Source: Halomonas sp. 'Soap Lake #6' (GTDB lineage Bacteria > Pseudomonadota > Gammaproteobacteria > Pseudomonadales > Halomonadaceae). Taken from it: a stretch of DNA of 64,000 bases. The translations under genes were made by a program, and so were the position numbers. Under the pieces are notes generated by a model that was not told the DNA's origin, did no database searches, and saw only the letters and a program-made list of their open reading frames with translations. Numbering within the stretch: position 1 is the stretch's first letter; every line of letters begins with the position of its first letter. Positions 18,159 through 27,427 of the stretch are shown piece after piece. The stretch covers positions 1,674,001 to 1,738,000 of the forward strand of contig NZ_CP020469.1 in assembly GCF_003031405.1 (NCBI RefSeq), written 5' to 3'.

Positions 18159-18263
18159 TGAAAATCCTTAGTAGTTAACTACATAGCTGCTTTACTTTAT
18201 TTTGATCATACATAAGCCAGTGGATAACCAGCATTCTTGATAACCCACCATGGCCAGCTTTCG

Positions 18264-19685
18264 TTATACTTTGCCTTCGTCCTCCAGCCTATCTCTAAGT
18301 GCTTGTAGCTCTCTACCAGACAAAAGCATATCAAGTCCCTCTTTCGCAGCACTGAACCAGCGATTGACCATGTCAGATTCGTCCACTGCCCCTTTCATAA
18401 CGTCGGCCATCGGGCGATGAATCATCAACGGATGCCATAGGTTATTTCCCTGCGAAACCGTCCACTCGCCAGACTGCTGGGTTAGTCGATGGCATAGCGA
18501 GCGGTACTCAGGCGTTTCCCAGAAACTATTCCGCTGCCCCCAATTCTTTGTAACATCAAGAATAATAGAGAAATCCCCGCCCCTCCCCTTACCTACAGGC
18601 TGGATACTATGATCATGAGAAGAGAAGTAATATCCAACAAAAACGCTAGGTCTCCACGGCTGGGCTAGGTTAACTCCATAGCGCCCTTCCACCATCCCCA
18701 GAATTCTTTTTCCTCTTAAAAAAGCAATCCTTTCACTCTCTGAGTTGGCAAATGCATCGTAAGCCCACTCCCAGTCAGCGCTAACTCCTTGCTGATTGGC
18801 CGACTTCAAAGCTGTGTGAATCATCTCGCTAGGCAGACCAATTTCTTCGGCAACGGTCTCAATCCCATTTTTAAACTTACGCTGGCCAGAGGCGCCTAAC
18901 GGCTGATCAGACTCAGCCCGCTCTTCAATGGTATCGGGTGATTCGCTAGAAATATTGACCGAAAGCTGTCCGCTGTCATCATTCCGGATAACTTCCACAG
19001 TGGTTCGGTGTATGGTCTCAGTGCGGGCTATGGGCTGAGATAGCCATATAATGTCTTCAGGATACTCATCGTTTTGAAACGGGGAGACTTCCAAAACACT
19101 AATCTGATAATCGGTTGCATCGTTCCTACTGGCTGAACGAATCCATTCTGATAAACCTTCAGGTGCTTCATCGCAAGCAATGATGTAATGCAACTGCCCT
19201 TGAGACAGCCGATTTCTGTAACTTTGCGCTACCCAACGCGCCCGATTGGGATCTCCCACTAGCTTCAAAGCGACGTGTTCAAGACGAGTACAGCCAGGTA
19301 GACCTTGAGAAAACAGTTCAACTTGACTGCGTTCATCAAGGCTGCCAAGTGCAGCACCGTAATCGAGAATCTGTGAAATGACAGACCTACCTCTAAGCTC
19401 CCTGTTGCCAAAGCGCTTCACTTCCACAATTCCGACATCACCACGATCAGTCAGGAACATTAGATCAGGGTATTTTTGATGCCCCATTAAGTCTTGAACA
19501 CGGCCCTGCCTAACTAAATGAATGCTGTCTACAAACAGGCCTATCCTCTCAAGACACAGCAGCTCATGGTTCCTGAAGATCACATCCTCTAAATGTGATT
19601 CAAGAAGCCTTAACTCCCCCAGTCGCTTTCGCTTCAACGTTTGATCCGAGCCATTAGTTCTGGTTTTTACCATGCCATCAATCAC
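18264..19685 (-). CDS. PD-(D/E)XK nuclease-like protein embedded in the hsd locus
   Basis: A 473-residue protein with a GTG start that overlaps the stop of the GIY-YIG gene (GTGA) and has AAGGAG 9 bp upstream; an ATG four codons in is the alternative. The N-terminal domain shows a PD-(D/E)XK-type active site: Asp74 in KYPDLMFL, then Glu88 and Lys90 in GIVEVKRF, and a following QILDYG with Gln105. Thus it probably cuts DNA. The rest (about 200-473) includes a linker rich in Ser/Glu and a C-terminal region (VFVGYYFSSHDHSI; GGDFSIILDV) that I cannot assign. It is translationally coupled to the GIY-YIG gene and lies between hsdS and hsdR; its role in restriction is unproven. Confidence 0.75.
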   Translation of the reverse strand: MIDGMVKTRTNGSDQTLKRKRLGELRLLESHLEDVIFRNHELLCLERIGLFVDSIHLVRQGRVQDLMGHQKYPDLMFLTDRGDVGIVEVKRFGNRELRGRSVISQILDYGAALGSLDERSQVELFSQGLPGCTRLEHVALKLVGDPNRARWVAQSYRNRLSQGQLHYIIACDEAPEGLSEWIRSASRNDATDYQISVLEVSPFQNDEYPEDIIWLSQPIARTETIHRTTVEVIRNDDSGQLSVNISSESPDTIEERAESDQPLGASGQRKFKNGIETVAEEIGLPSEMIHTALKSANQQGVSADWEWAYDAFANSESERIAFLRGKRILGMVEGRYGVNLAQPWRPSVFVGYYFSSHDHSIQPVGKGRGGDFSIILDVTKNWGQRNSFWETPEYRSLCHRLTQQSGEWTVSQGNNLWHPLMIHRPMADVMKGAVDESDMVNRWFSAAKEGLDMLLSGRELQALRDRLEDEGKV

Positions 19686-20626
19686 GCTAGTTCACTCCTT
19701 GATTCCCCTAGAGCGGCCGCAGCACTCACCTGCTGGTCTTGCCAAGCCCCATATGTTTGGCCAGTGCCTTCCAATTTCCAATGTATTCGCCCATTGGCAC
19801 TTCGACCTGATACCACTGCAGCAGCGGCACTCGGGCTAGTAAAGGCGTAATCGCTGGCGAAACGTCTCACCTTATTCTCGTCCTCAACCAGCACTCCTTC
19901 ATCACATAGCTGCTGATAGAGGCTTTGGTAACCACCATCAACACCTGTCCATGTACCTCTCGCGATAGAACCTTCCAGCACGTAAAACTCACCGTCCAGT
20001 TCTTGCCCGTAGGCTTTAATACCGTAACGAGGTACTTCTGCTACAAACTTTGGAGAGGCAGCTGGCGACGGTTTTAATATCGACGGTGGGTGAGATGGCA
20101 TAGGCCGACCTCGCAAAAAATCCAGCCCAAGTACCGGCAGTACGGTACGGATCTGCTCAACAAAAAACGCCATATCAGCACGGTCGGATTCTGGCAGGTT
20201 GATGTATTCGTGCGCGGTGCCATTGACCAGCTTGCAGCGCCCTAGCTCGCCTGCTGACTGGATCAGCAGGCTTTCCAGATATTTGACGTGGGCTTTGGTG
20301 AGGTTTTGATCCTTGCTGGTCACTAAACAGACTTTCTCCCAGAAGTCCTTACCGCCTTTATCTTCTGGCCGGTTATGCTGTTTTAGTCGTGTTCCCACAT
20401 CATCACTTTCGCCAATATAAACTTGTGGGCGCGGGCTACCTTCCAAGTCAGGCCCCACCAAAAAATAGATACCGGTGCGACCACACTCAGGGCGCTGCAC
20501 CAGCTCTGTCAGCTTGGTACGCGGGCCAGTGAGTACGTGGCCGGTCCAGTTCATGATTTCGGCGGTAAGCAAGCCATTGGGCGTGCCATCCACTAGAAAT
20601 AGCCGGATGCTGCGTCCCTGTGTCAT
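19682..20626 (-). CDS. GIY-YIG nuclease family protein with DUF4357 domain
   Basis: A 314-residue protein. The GIY-YIG domain spans residues 50-125: TGIYFLVGP (52-54), VYIGESDDVGTRL with Tyr70-Gly72 and Arg80, and a later KYLESLLIQSA with the metal-binding Glu. A DUF4357 domain follows at the C-terminus (FASDYAFTSPSAAAAVVSGR, then WKLEGTGQTYGAW). GIY-YIG/DUF4357 proteins occur repeatedly next to type I restriction genes and are suspected accessory nucleases or regulators. It is coupled to the PD-(D/E)XK gene downstream and begins 166 bp after the 67-residue ORF. Confidence 0.9.
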   Translation of the reverse strand: MTQGRSIRLFLVDGTPNGLLTAEIMNWTGHVLTGPRTKLTELVQRPECGRTGIYFLVGPDLEGSPRPQVYIGESDDVGTRLKQHNRPEDKGGKDFWEKVCLVTSKDQNLTKAHVKYLESLLIQSAGELGRCKLVNGTAHEYINLPESDRADMAFFVEQIRTVLPVLGLDFLRGRPMPSHPPSILKPSPAASPKFVAEVPRYGIKAYGQELDGEFYVLEGSIARGTWTGVDGGYQSLYQQLCDEGVLVEDENKVRRFASDYAFTSPSAAAAVVSGRSANGRIHWKLEGTGQTYGAWQDQQVSAAAALGESRSELA

Positions 20627-20792
20627 TAATCACATACCTGTCAAAAAGAAATACATTCATAAGCAGTTGATTTAAATGAGCCATAACCCATTCTTGCTTA
20701 TAAAAAGGCACTGCTTATCAAATACCCGTCAAATAAAAACGCAGGGCGATACCATCACATGACGATTACCGCACTGATTCACTAACAGGTGA

Positions 20793-20996
20793 TCAATGTC
20801 GCGTCCTGGCCTGCTGATTATCGTCGGGGGTTGTGACGTCAGGATTGGACGGTGCGTCTTCACCGATTAAAACGGGCTTGCCATCTTGCCAAAACACCGC
20901 GTATTGGCCCAGGCGGCGCTTGCGCTCTAAGGTTTCGGCCACGGCGGTGCGAAGGCTGTTGAGCATTTCCTGAGTATCGGGTGGAAGTTGTGTCAT
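20793..20996 (-). CDS. Small protein following hsdS (67 aa)
   Basis: A 67-residue soluble protein starting MTQLPPDTQEML. Its first codon overlaps the hsdS stop (ATGA), so translation is coupled. It is helical at the N-terminus (TAVAETLERKRRLGQYAVFW), with a WQDGKPVLIGED hairpin and a disordered acidic tail. Proteins of this size and sequence style are frequently found just after hsdS in type I loci; no function is established. An antitoxin-like or subunit-stabilising role would be a guess. Confidence 0.75.
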   Translation of the reverse strand: MTQLPPDTQEMLNSLRTAVAETLERKRRLGQYAVFWQDGKPVLIGEDAPSNPDVTTPDDNQQARTRH

Positions 20997-22381
20997 ACAA
21001 CCTCCATCTGAGAGGCCTCACCAGTCAACACCGAATCCTCTGGTGGCTGCCAGCCACGCACGTCAATCTTGCCGGTGACAGCAGCGGAGATGAGTGCAGA
21101 ACGGCGCTCTTGGAGTAAATTGATAGTTTCTATACTCTCATGCATCAGATCATCTAATCGAACAGCCTCAATAGCAAGGAAATCCAGCACTTGCCGTTGC
21201 TCCTGAACAGGAGGAAGTGGCAATGGACATGACATTACGCTACTTGAAGATATTGATGCCAAATTCGTGCTTTGCTTGGAATAGAGGTAAAAGTAAGCGC
21301 GAGCTGTATTGGAGCGAGTGAACATAGAGAGCCAGTGTGGCAATAAAAAGTGGTTCGGCCGAATAGCAAAAACATGATTTTGGTGGAGGCAATTAGTAAC
21401 TTCCCCCTTCCAAACGGTACCACGACCAAGCTTGTCGTTATCTCCACCTTCATTCATCAACACATCACCTTCTCGAAGACGATAGCGTTCTACCTCAGAA
21501 ACAGCAACTTCCACTGTTTTAACCGTTGATAGGTCTACATAGCCGTCCTGTACATTCGCTACGCGAAGATAAGGGAGCTCCACAGTTGGTGTTTCAGCAT
21601 CATAACTCTTACCTTTGGCAATGCCTCCTTGGATCGTTGCATACCAACGAAGTGGACCAACAGCCCAATGCGCAGGCACTCCTCCCAGCCACTCCACCCT
21701 GGAGTCTTTCATCGGCACATCGGGGGCAAGGCCTTTGGTAACGGCATGGGAAATCACCGCCTGACGCTTCTCCTTGAGCAACTCGATCAGCCGTTGCTGC
21801 TCTTCCACCAAGGCGTCGATGCGGGCGGTTTTGTGGTCGAGGAAGATGGCTATGGCCTGTTGCTCTGAACCAGGAGGGAAAGGCGTTGGTATTGTCGCAA
21901 CTTTCTCTGCCGTAAAATGAGCAATAGTCGACTTATTACATAGTACGTCCACGTAACCTTTTTGTTTAACGGCGAGCATCCAGTAAAAAAGGAAATGCGC
22001 GCTATTGTTCGCCTTTGACCTCACTCTATTTATTGAATTCTGAATATGATAACCAGAGCCACTGCGCCACAAAGCTGGGCGACCAACATCACCGCCTTCA
22101 CTGATCAGCAAATCTCCATTCTCAAGAGCTAACTGACGCACTTCGGATGGGCTAAACCACATTTTTTTCACATCTGTAAGGTCAACTCCCTTTGGCTGTA
22201 TATTAGCGGCTCGCAAATATGGAAGAAGTTGATCGCTTTCCTTTTTAGGTTCTGGCTGTAGCATTTTTCCTAAAATAACATCGTAGCCACGTTTTAGAGC
22301 TGAAACATACCAATGCGCTGGCACTTTCCCCAGCCACTCGACGCCGGAGTCCTTGTATTCGGGATAGGCGGGATAACTCAT
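20993..22381 (-). CDS. hsdS: Type I restriction-modification specificity subunit
   Basis: A 462-residue DNA-recognition subunit that sets the target sequence of both methylation and cleavage. Two target-recognition domains are visible as an internal duplication: each half starts with an EYKDSGVEWLGKVPAHW-like motif (residues 7-23; KDSRVEWLGGVPAHW about 225-240) and ends with an ...LLQERRSALISAAVTGKIDV-like coiled helix. The second conserved helix DALVEEQQRLIELLKEKRQA lies between the domains. It overlaps hsdM by 4 bp (ATGA) and the following 67-residue gene in the same way, so the three are one coupled unit. Confidence 0.96.
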   Translation of the reverse strand: MSYPAYPEYKDSGVEWLGKVPAHWYVSALKRGYDVILGKMLQPEPKKESDQLLPYLRAANIQPKGVDLTDVKKMWFSPSEVRQLALENGDLLISEGGDVGRPALWRSGSGYHIQNSINRVRSKANNSAHFLFYWMLAVKQKGYVDVLCNKSTIAHFTAEKVATIPTPFPPGSEQQAIAIFLDHKTARIDALVEEQQRLIELLKEKRQAVISHAVTKGLAPDVPMKDSRVEWLGGVPAHWAVGPLRWYATIQGGIAKGKSYDAETPTVELPYLRVANVQDGYVDLSTVKTVEVAVSEVERYRLREGDVLMNEGGDNDKLGRGTVWKGEVTNCLHQNHVFAIRPNHFLLPHWLSMFTRSNTARAYFYLYSKQSTNLASISSSSVMSCPLPLPPVQEQRQVLDFLAIEAVRLDDLMHESIETINLLQERRSALISAAVTGKIDVRGWQPPEDSVLTGEASQMEVV

Positions 22382-24354
22382 GCCGATAGCTCCTCGATCA
22401 TCTGCTTGATCTTGTCAGTGCAGGCTTTCAGATCGGCATCGATCTCCTCCAACGGGCGTGGCGGCGTAAACTTATAAAAGTGGCGGTTGAAAGGTATCTC
22501 GAAGCCAACAATCCCGATACGGCCGTCCAGTTCGTCGCGCTTGTTTTCATCGATCCAGGCATCCGGCACATGGGGCTTTACCTCACGCTCGAAGTAGTCA
22601 TACACCGATTCACCATAGGGCACGTTTTCGTTATCGCGCAGGCTGGTGTCCGGCTCGGGGTTACCGTGTTTGTCTAGGCAAATATCGGCGTCCGAGTCGC
22701 GCTCGGAAAGCGCGTTGAATATCGCCTTCTGTACTGACGCGACCACTTTTAAGCCTTCAGCCTTGAGCGCTGCATTCAAGGCCTTGGTAAACGCTTTGCG
22801 ATTGGTGTAGCGCTGCTCTCCTATTTGCTCACAGGCGGCCTTAAGAGCAGTTTGTTCGCCCTCATCCAGCTTCTGAATGGCTTTTTCGTCGTCCAGCTTG
22901 GCTAGGCGCTCGGCGCTAGCTTCGAAGTTCAGGCGCAGCGGCCGCTCGACGGTAATACGCCGATAGCCAAAGGCTTCTATGGGGAAGAGCTTGCTTTCTT
23001 CGTTTTCCTCATAAGTGCCATACAAGCGCACGATGTCGTTAATATCGCGGTCGGTAATGTACTGGCGTTTGCTGCCCAACGACTTGCGCATCTTGGTGGC
23101 CCGGCCGGTGGCGTTAATCAGCTGAACTTTGCCTTTGCGTTCGGCGGGCTTGTTGTTGGAAAGCACCCATATATAGGTAGCAATGCCTGTGTTGTAGAAC
23201 ATATCCGTGGGCAGGCCGATGATGGCATCCACCAGGTCATGCTGCAGCAGGTAGCGGCGTATTTCGGATTCCCCACTGCCTGCCCCACCGGTAAACAGCG
23301 GCGAGCCGTTGAGGATGATGCCGATGCGTGAGCCGCCATCCTGGCGGGAGCGCATTTTGGCCACCAGATGCATCAGAAAAAGCAGCGAGCCATCAGAGAC
23401 ACGCGGTAAGCCAGGGCCAAAGCGGCCATCATAGCCACGGTGCTTGTGCTCGTCGGTGACTTGCTTCTGTACCTTCTTCCATTCGACGCCAAACGGCGGA
23501 TTGGAGAGCATGTAATCAAAGCACTCGCCCGCCAGCTGGTCATCCGAGAGCGTGTTGCCTAGCTTGATCTGTTCAACCTCCTGCCCCTTGACCAGCATAT
23601 CGCCCTTGCAGATAGCGTAGGACTCGGGGTTCAGCTCCTGCCCATGTAGCGAGACGGTGACATTCTGACTGACCTGCTGAATGTAATCGTCGCTTTCGGA
23701 AAGAAACCCGCCGGTGCCCGCCGTTGGGTCATACACGGTGACGATGCTGTTGGGCTTGAGTTTGGCTTCTTGCCCGGTCAACACTAGTGAGGTAGTCAGG
23801 TGGACAATATCGCGAGGCGTGAAGTGCTCCCCGGCGGTTTCATTGGAGCTTTCGGCGAACTTGCGAATCAGCTCTTCGAAAATGCCGCCCATGCCGTGGT
23901 TGCTGACCCGCGCAGGGCTTAGATCAATCGCTGCGAACTGCTGTACGACCTTATAGAGCAGGTTGTTGGCACTGAGCTGCTGTACAAAACTTTCAAACTC
24001 GAAGTGCTCGAAAATCTCCCGGGCGCTCTGGCTGAACGACTGCACGTAGCTCATCAGGTCGTCGCTGGTCTGGGTATCAGACAGGCTAATCAGGCTAAAG
24101 GGTGACGCATTGAAAAACGGCTGGTTGGCTGCGCGTAGCAACAGCTTCTCACGCACTGCCTCAGGCTTATTCTGGTGATCCTTAGCGGCTTTCAGCACCT
24201 CGGCCTTGGTAGGCTCTAATACACATTCCAGGCGACGCAACAGCGTAAACGGCAGAATGATACGGCCATACTGGGACTGCTTGAAATCGCCGCGTAGAAG
24301 GTCAGCGACCGACCAGATAAAAGCAGCAAGCTGAGAGTGACTTTCCGTGTTCAC
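22378..24354 (-). CDS. hsdM: Type I restriction-modification DNA methyltransferase subunit
   Basis: Encodes 658 residues from the GTG at 24354 (VNTESHSQLAAF), chosen because GGGGAA lies 7-8 bp upstream and family similarity starts here; the open frame extends 20 codons further. It methylates N6-adenine in the recognition site. The N-terminal HsdM domain (AAFIWSVADLLRGDFKQSQY) is followed by the SAM-binding YDPTAGTGGFL and the catalytic SNPPFG (N-P-P-F). It is the first gene of the hsd operon, with its promoter in 24355-24756. Confidence 0.97.
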   Translation of the reverse strand: MNTESHSQLAAFIWSVADLLRGDFKQSQYGRIILPFTLLRRLECVLEPTKAEVLKAAKDHQNKPEAVREKLLLRAANQPFFNASPFSLISLSDTQTSDDLMSYVQSFSQSAREIFEHFEFESFVQQLSANNLLYKVVQQFAAIDLSPARVSNHGMGGIFEELIRKFAESSNETAGEHFTPRDIVHLTTSLVLTGQEAKLKPNSIVTVYDPTAGTGGFLSESDDYIQQVSQNVTVSLHGQELNPESYAICKGDMLVKGQEVEQIKLGNTLSDDQLAGECFDYMLSNPPFGVEWKKVQKQVTDEHKHRGYDGRFGPGLPRVSDGSLLFLMHLVAKMRSRQDGGSRIGIILNGSPLFTGGAGSGESEIRRYLLQHDLVDAIIGLPTDMFYNTGIATYIWVLSNNKPAERKGKVQLINATGRATKMRKSLGSKRQYITDRDINDIVRLYGTYEENEESKLFPIEAFGYRRITVERPLRLNFEASAERLAKLDDEKAIQKLDEGEQTALKAACEQIGEQRYTNRKAFTKALNAALKAEGLKVVASVQKAIFNALSERDSDADICLDKHGNPEPDTSLRDNENVPYGESVYDYFEREVKPHVPDAWIDENKRDELDGRIGIVGFEIPFNRHFYKFTPPRPLEEIDADLKACTDKIKQMIEELSA

Positions 24355-24756
24355 GGAGACTTCCCCAAATTTAGTGAAATTAATGGGTACTATCATACAC
24401 ATCTGTGCATCCAATCGAGTACCTTCTATGCTTCACAGCAAAGGCTAGAGTAGCGAACAGAAGCATTTTAAATTCATAGCCCTGAACGTGGAAAAAATAC
24501 ACTTACTCTTTAAATACAATCACTTAAAAACACAAAATAGTAAAAGAAAAAGTTAAGCTTGACACGCCTGATGGATCTTTCCTCTTTATACCCTCGTGTC
24601 AGGAAAACTGGGGTGGCTTGATGAATCGGGTGCGCCCATCATTAGCATCAGGCTTTATGTTAATGATCAGCACCGTGCAATTAAATCCCGTGTTGATATT
24701 CATACTTTTACATGGCTTGATATGCAAATCTTGTATAATAGAGCAATAAACTAGCC
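24355..24756. promoter_or_regulatory. Divergent upstream region of hsdM and the 253-aa gene
   Basis: A 400-bp A/T-rich gap with no gene. On its right edge TATAAT (24734-24739) lies 17 bp before the ATG of the 253-residue gene, so that transcript would have almost no leader. On the hsdM side no convincing promoter boxes are visible to me. Confidence 0.5.
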
Positions 24757-25518
24757 ATGACCTACCCACTGAATGCTATCCACTTAAGGCCCGAATCATC
24801 TAATTACCCTACCCCCGTTATGGTTGTAGATGACCTTTATCATATAAAATCGAAGACATCTTTAGCTGAGCACATCGAAGACGCGAAGGAAGTTTTGAAA
24901 AATGCTTATTTTTCAGGCAATCATATCAATAGCGACCTACCTCCTGAAGAAAACCAAGACCCTGCATTTTTAGATGCGTACCATACAGCCTTGAAAGCGT
25001 TAAAAAGCGGCCAAAGTGGAACATCCTGCGAAGAGCATATAAAAAACACACTTAGTACTGCGTTTCAGAGCCCCTATTTACAAAGCTATTTCTCTCAAGC
25101 AATGACTTGGTTGCTGTGTTCTGACTTACTTTTCCAATCAGGACGTGAGCTAAATGCATGGTCTACTCTCATCGAATACAAAAAGTCAGAGTTTAAAATA
25201 GAGATAGCTCTATATGAGGAAGACAAACTTTCAGTATCGAACCGTAATAGAGCTTCTGGACAGAATAATCACCAGGAACGGCGATACTTAAAACCTTATT
25301 TTTTCGAGCTTTTAGCATCTCAAGCACCTGTCAATGGTTGGAAAGCTATGAAAACTGCGGCAAGCAAACTAGCGCCGCTCATATTTGAGCGGCACATGAA
25401 CAGTGGAATTGATGCAGATCCGGATACAACAGTCACTAATGTTGAAACTTGGCTAACTACCTGGTTAAAAAATGATGAGCAATGTAGAAAACAATATTTT
25501 ACTCACCGCCGTAAGTAG
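24757..25518 (+). CDS. Hypothetical protein, 253 aa, divergent from hsdM
   Basis: I do not recognise a family. The protein is soluble, mainly helical, Lys/Asn rich and more A/T rich than the neighbouring hsd genes, which suggests separate acquisition. Visible features: VMVVDDLYHIKSKTSLAEHI near the N-terminus, an acidic DLPPEENQDPAFLDAYHTAL helix, and a C-terminal WLTTWLKNDEQCRKQYFTHR. There is no Shine-Dalgarno sequence; TATAAT at 24734-24739 implies a leader of about 10 nt. It is transcribed away from the restriction locus and toward alpA. Confidence 0.6.
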   Translation: MTYPLNAIHLRPESSNYPTPVMVVDDLYHIKSKTSLAEHIEDAKEVLKNAYFSGNHINSDLPPEENQDPAFLDAYHTALKALKSGQSGTSCEEHIKNTLSTAFQSPYLQSYFSQAMTWLLCSDLLFQSGRELNAWSTLIEYKKSEFKIEIALYEEDKLSVSNRNRASGQNNHQERRYLKPYFFELLASQAPVNGWKAMKTAASKLAPLIFERHMNSGIDADPDTTVTNVETWLTTWLKNDEQCRKQYFTHRRK

Positions 25519-25541
25519 TCTTTACCAAACATCTAAACCTT

Positions 25542-25751
25542 TTATGCATGACGCCGCATAAGCCATTGATTTATATCACTTTCAAACCATCCCACTGCCG
25601 ATTTTCCTAGTTTAAAAGGCCGTGGGAATGTCTTATCGTAGCGAGGTGATTTGGGATTCATTTTTTCGTACACAGAAGAACGGCTGATGCCAATTTTCTT
25701 TACTAATTGCTTCATACGTAGAACAGTGATGGTTGGTTCGATATTACTCAT
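25542..25751 (-). CDS. alpA: AlpA family excisionase/transcriptional regulator
   Basis: A 69-residue MerR/excisionase-like DNA-binding protein. The pattern TVLRMKQLVKKIGISRSSVYEKM followed by FPRPFKLGKSAVGWFESDINQWL is diagnostic for AlpA. In P4-like elements and the CP4-57 prophage, AlpA drives integrase expression and excision of the element. Here it lies 13 kb from int, beside replication genes, and would be the island's excision switch. Confidence 0.93.
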   Translation of the reverse strand: MSNIEPTITVLRMKQLVKKIGISRSSVYEKMNPKSPRYDKTFPRPFKLGKSAVGWFESDINQWLMRRHA

Positions 25752-26074
25752 GGTCGGACTCCTTGTGAGTTGATATCGACAGTGTAGATCCGCTCAACAC
25801 CACCAGTCTCGCAATGGAAATAATTAGCTTTTTGGAAAAATAAGACAACAAAAACAGCTATGTAAAAAAATACTGGGGCTTTAGCTGTGAAATTTTTTAA
25901 AAAAATAATCTCTTTGTATTTTTGTGATTTTCCTCCAAAACGAAATCAATTGGGCGCAAGCGCCTATCTTGCCGTGGTTCGTCGAAACCGCCATGTTGCG
26001 CATCCGAGTCGACCAGCTTTGCGAGCTCGATACCAAACCAGCCGTCTCTGAAGCGGGCGACGTCACCCCCAGAT
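25752..26074. other. Gap between alpA and the first IS3-family element
   Basis: The first half (to about 25930) is very A/T rich and presumably holds the alpA promoter. The second half (25940-26074) changes abruptly to GC-rich sequence with an open + frame (EINWAQAPILPWFVETAM...) running into the IS; this may be a fragment of a gene carried in with the insertion sequence. No complete gene is present. Confidence 0.45.
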
Positions 26075-26124
26075 TGAGTAGCGCTACACTTTAGAGTCCG
26101 ATCCTATGCGTAAGGAGATTGGAC

Positions 26125-26388
26125 ATGAAGAAGCGTTTCAGCGAAGAACAGATCATTGGCTTCCTGGGCGAAGCCGAAGCGGGGCTCCCCATCAAAGAGC
26201 TATGCCGTCGGCACGGCTTCTCGGAAGCCAGCTATTATCTTTGGCGCAGCAAGTTTGGTGGAATGAGCGTGCCGGATGCCAAACGACTTAAAGAACTCGA
26301 AACCGAAAATACGCGATTAAAAAAGCTCCTCGCCGAGTCGCTACTGGAGATGGAGGTCACTCGCGAGGCGCTGAGAAAAAAGTGGTAA
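26125..26388 (+). CDS. IS3-family transposase OrfA
   Basis: An 87-residue helix-turn-helix protein ([19 protein letters not shown], then [19 protein letters not shown]) with a C-terminal leucine zipper ([18 protein letters not shown]). The start is ATG 26125, with AAGGAG at 26112-26117. Its 3' end contains the slippery A6G run at 26376-26382, the usual place for the -1 frameshift that makes the OrfAB transposase. Confidence 0.93.
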   Translation: MKKRFSEEQIIGFLGEAEAGLPIKELCRRHGFSEASYYLWRSKFGGMSVPDAKRLKELETENTRLKKLLAESLLEMEVTREALRKKW

Positions 26389-27245
26389 GCGCCTCTGCAC
26401 GCCGAGACGTGGTGCGCTTCATGGTGTCACGTGGTCTGAGCGAGCGCCGAGCGCTCCGTGTCATTCGTATGAGTGCCAGTGCATTACGCTATCAGTCGGC
26501 CCCTGACCGCAATGGGCCATTGCGTGAACGCATTGTTGCCTTGGCACATCGGCATCGTCGCTACGGTGCTGGCATGATCTATCTGAAGCTGCGTCAAGCC
26601 GGTGAACAGGTCAATCATAAGCGCGTAGAGCGTCTCTACGCCGCGGCTCGGTTGCAGGTGAAACGACGCAAGCGTAAGAAGGTTCCTACGTCTGAGCGCA
26701 AGCCCCTTGGCCGCCCTTGTGCCGCTAACCAGGTCTGGTCAATGGATTTTGTGTTTGATCGTACGGCGGAAGGACGCGTGATAAACAACCTCACCGTTGT
26801 CGACGACGCCACCCATGAAGCCGTGGCTATCGTGCCTGAACGTGCCATTGGAGGGCTGTCTTTAACACGGATTCTGGATCAGTTGGCTGTACACCGTGGG
26901 CTACCCAACGCCATTCGTACAGATAATGGCAAGGAATTCTGTGGGCGCGCCATGCTGGCGTGGGCTCATCTACGTGGTGTTGCCCTGTTTTTAATCGAAC
27001 CTGGAAAACCCAATCAAAACGCCTATATCGAATCGTTCAATGGGCGCTTTCGAGATGAATGCCTGAATGAGCACTGGTTTACCAGCCTTCACCACGCCAG
27101 GGTCATCATCGAAGCATGGCGACGGGAATATAACGAGGAAAGACCGAAGAAAGGACTGGGCGGGTTAACGCCTTCCGCCTATGCCGAGCAACTGGCATTA
27201 AAACACGATACAGTAACTTCAGACTCTAAACTCGGATGCTACTGA
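26382..27245 (+). CDS. IS3-family transposase OrfB (rve/DDE integrase core)
   Basis: A 287-residue catalytic part of the transposase, expressed mainly as an OrfAB fusion by -1 frameshifting at the A6G run. The DDE residues are in VWSMDFVFD (Asp), [10 protein letters not shown] (Asp) and [18 protein letters not shown] (Glu). The frame is intact, so this copy may still be active. The stop codon lies within the right inverted repeat. Confidence 0.93.
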   Translation: MVSASARRDVVRFMVSRGLSERRALRVIRMSASALRYQSAPDRNGPLRERIVALAHRHRRYGAGMIYLKLRQAGEQVNHKRVERLYAAARLQVKRRKRKKVPTSERKPLGRPCAANQVWSMDFVFDRTAEGRVINNLTVVDDATHEAVAIVPERAIGGLSLTRILDQLAVHRGLPNAIRTDNGKEFCGRAMLAWAHLRGVALFLIEPGKPNQNAYIESFNGRFRDECLNEHWFTSLHHARVIIEAWRREYNEERPKKGLGGLTPSAYAEQLALKHDTVTSDSKLGCY

Positions 27246-27427
27246 GAATGGGATGACGTCGAGGGGATATAATGTGCCGTTAGGTTTTTTGAAAACGTAC
27301 AATAATAAAAAGTGGAATCATGAAGCGCCTACATCATCAGCACTGATTGAGGCGTATCTTGAACGGGGGGGATGACTTTGGGGAAAGATCAATAGATTGA
27401 TCTTACCCAGCAACAGTGGACACTGGT

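Larger units (their letters stand above)
26075..27245 (+). mobile_element. IS3-family insertion sequence (IS407-like group)
   Basis: Two overlapping transposase frames are flanked by imperfect inverted repeats of about 27 bp (TGAGTAGCGCTACACTTTAG at the left, 26075; its counterpart ends at 27245 and reads TCAGTAGCATCCGAGTTTAG outward-in), with 19 of 27 positions matching. I could not find a convincing 4-bp target duplication, so the site may have been rearranged since insertion. Confidence 0.85.

Noticed and set aside
25881..26066. Open frame on the minus strand beside the first IS
   Set aside because: It crosses the A/T-rich to GC-rich boundary and has no start signals, so it is unlikely to be a gene.
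27385..27404. Perfect inverted repeat AAGATCAA-TAGA-TTGATCTT at the left IS3 boundary
   Set aside because: Half of it is the IS terminal repeat, which starts at 27398, so the symmetry arises by chance at the junction.
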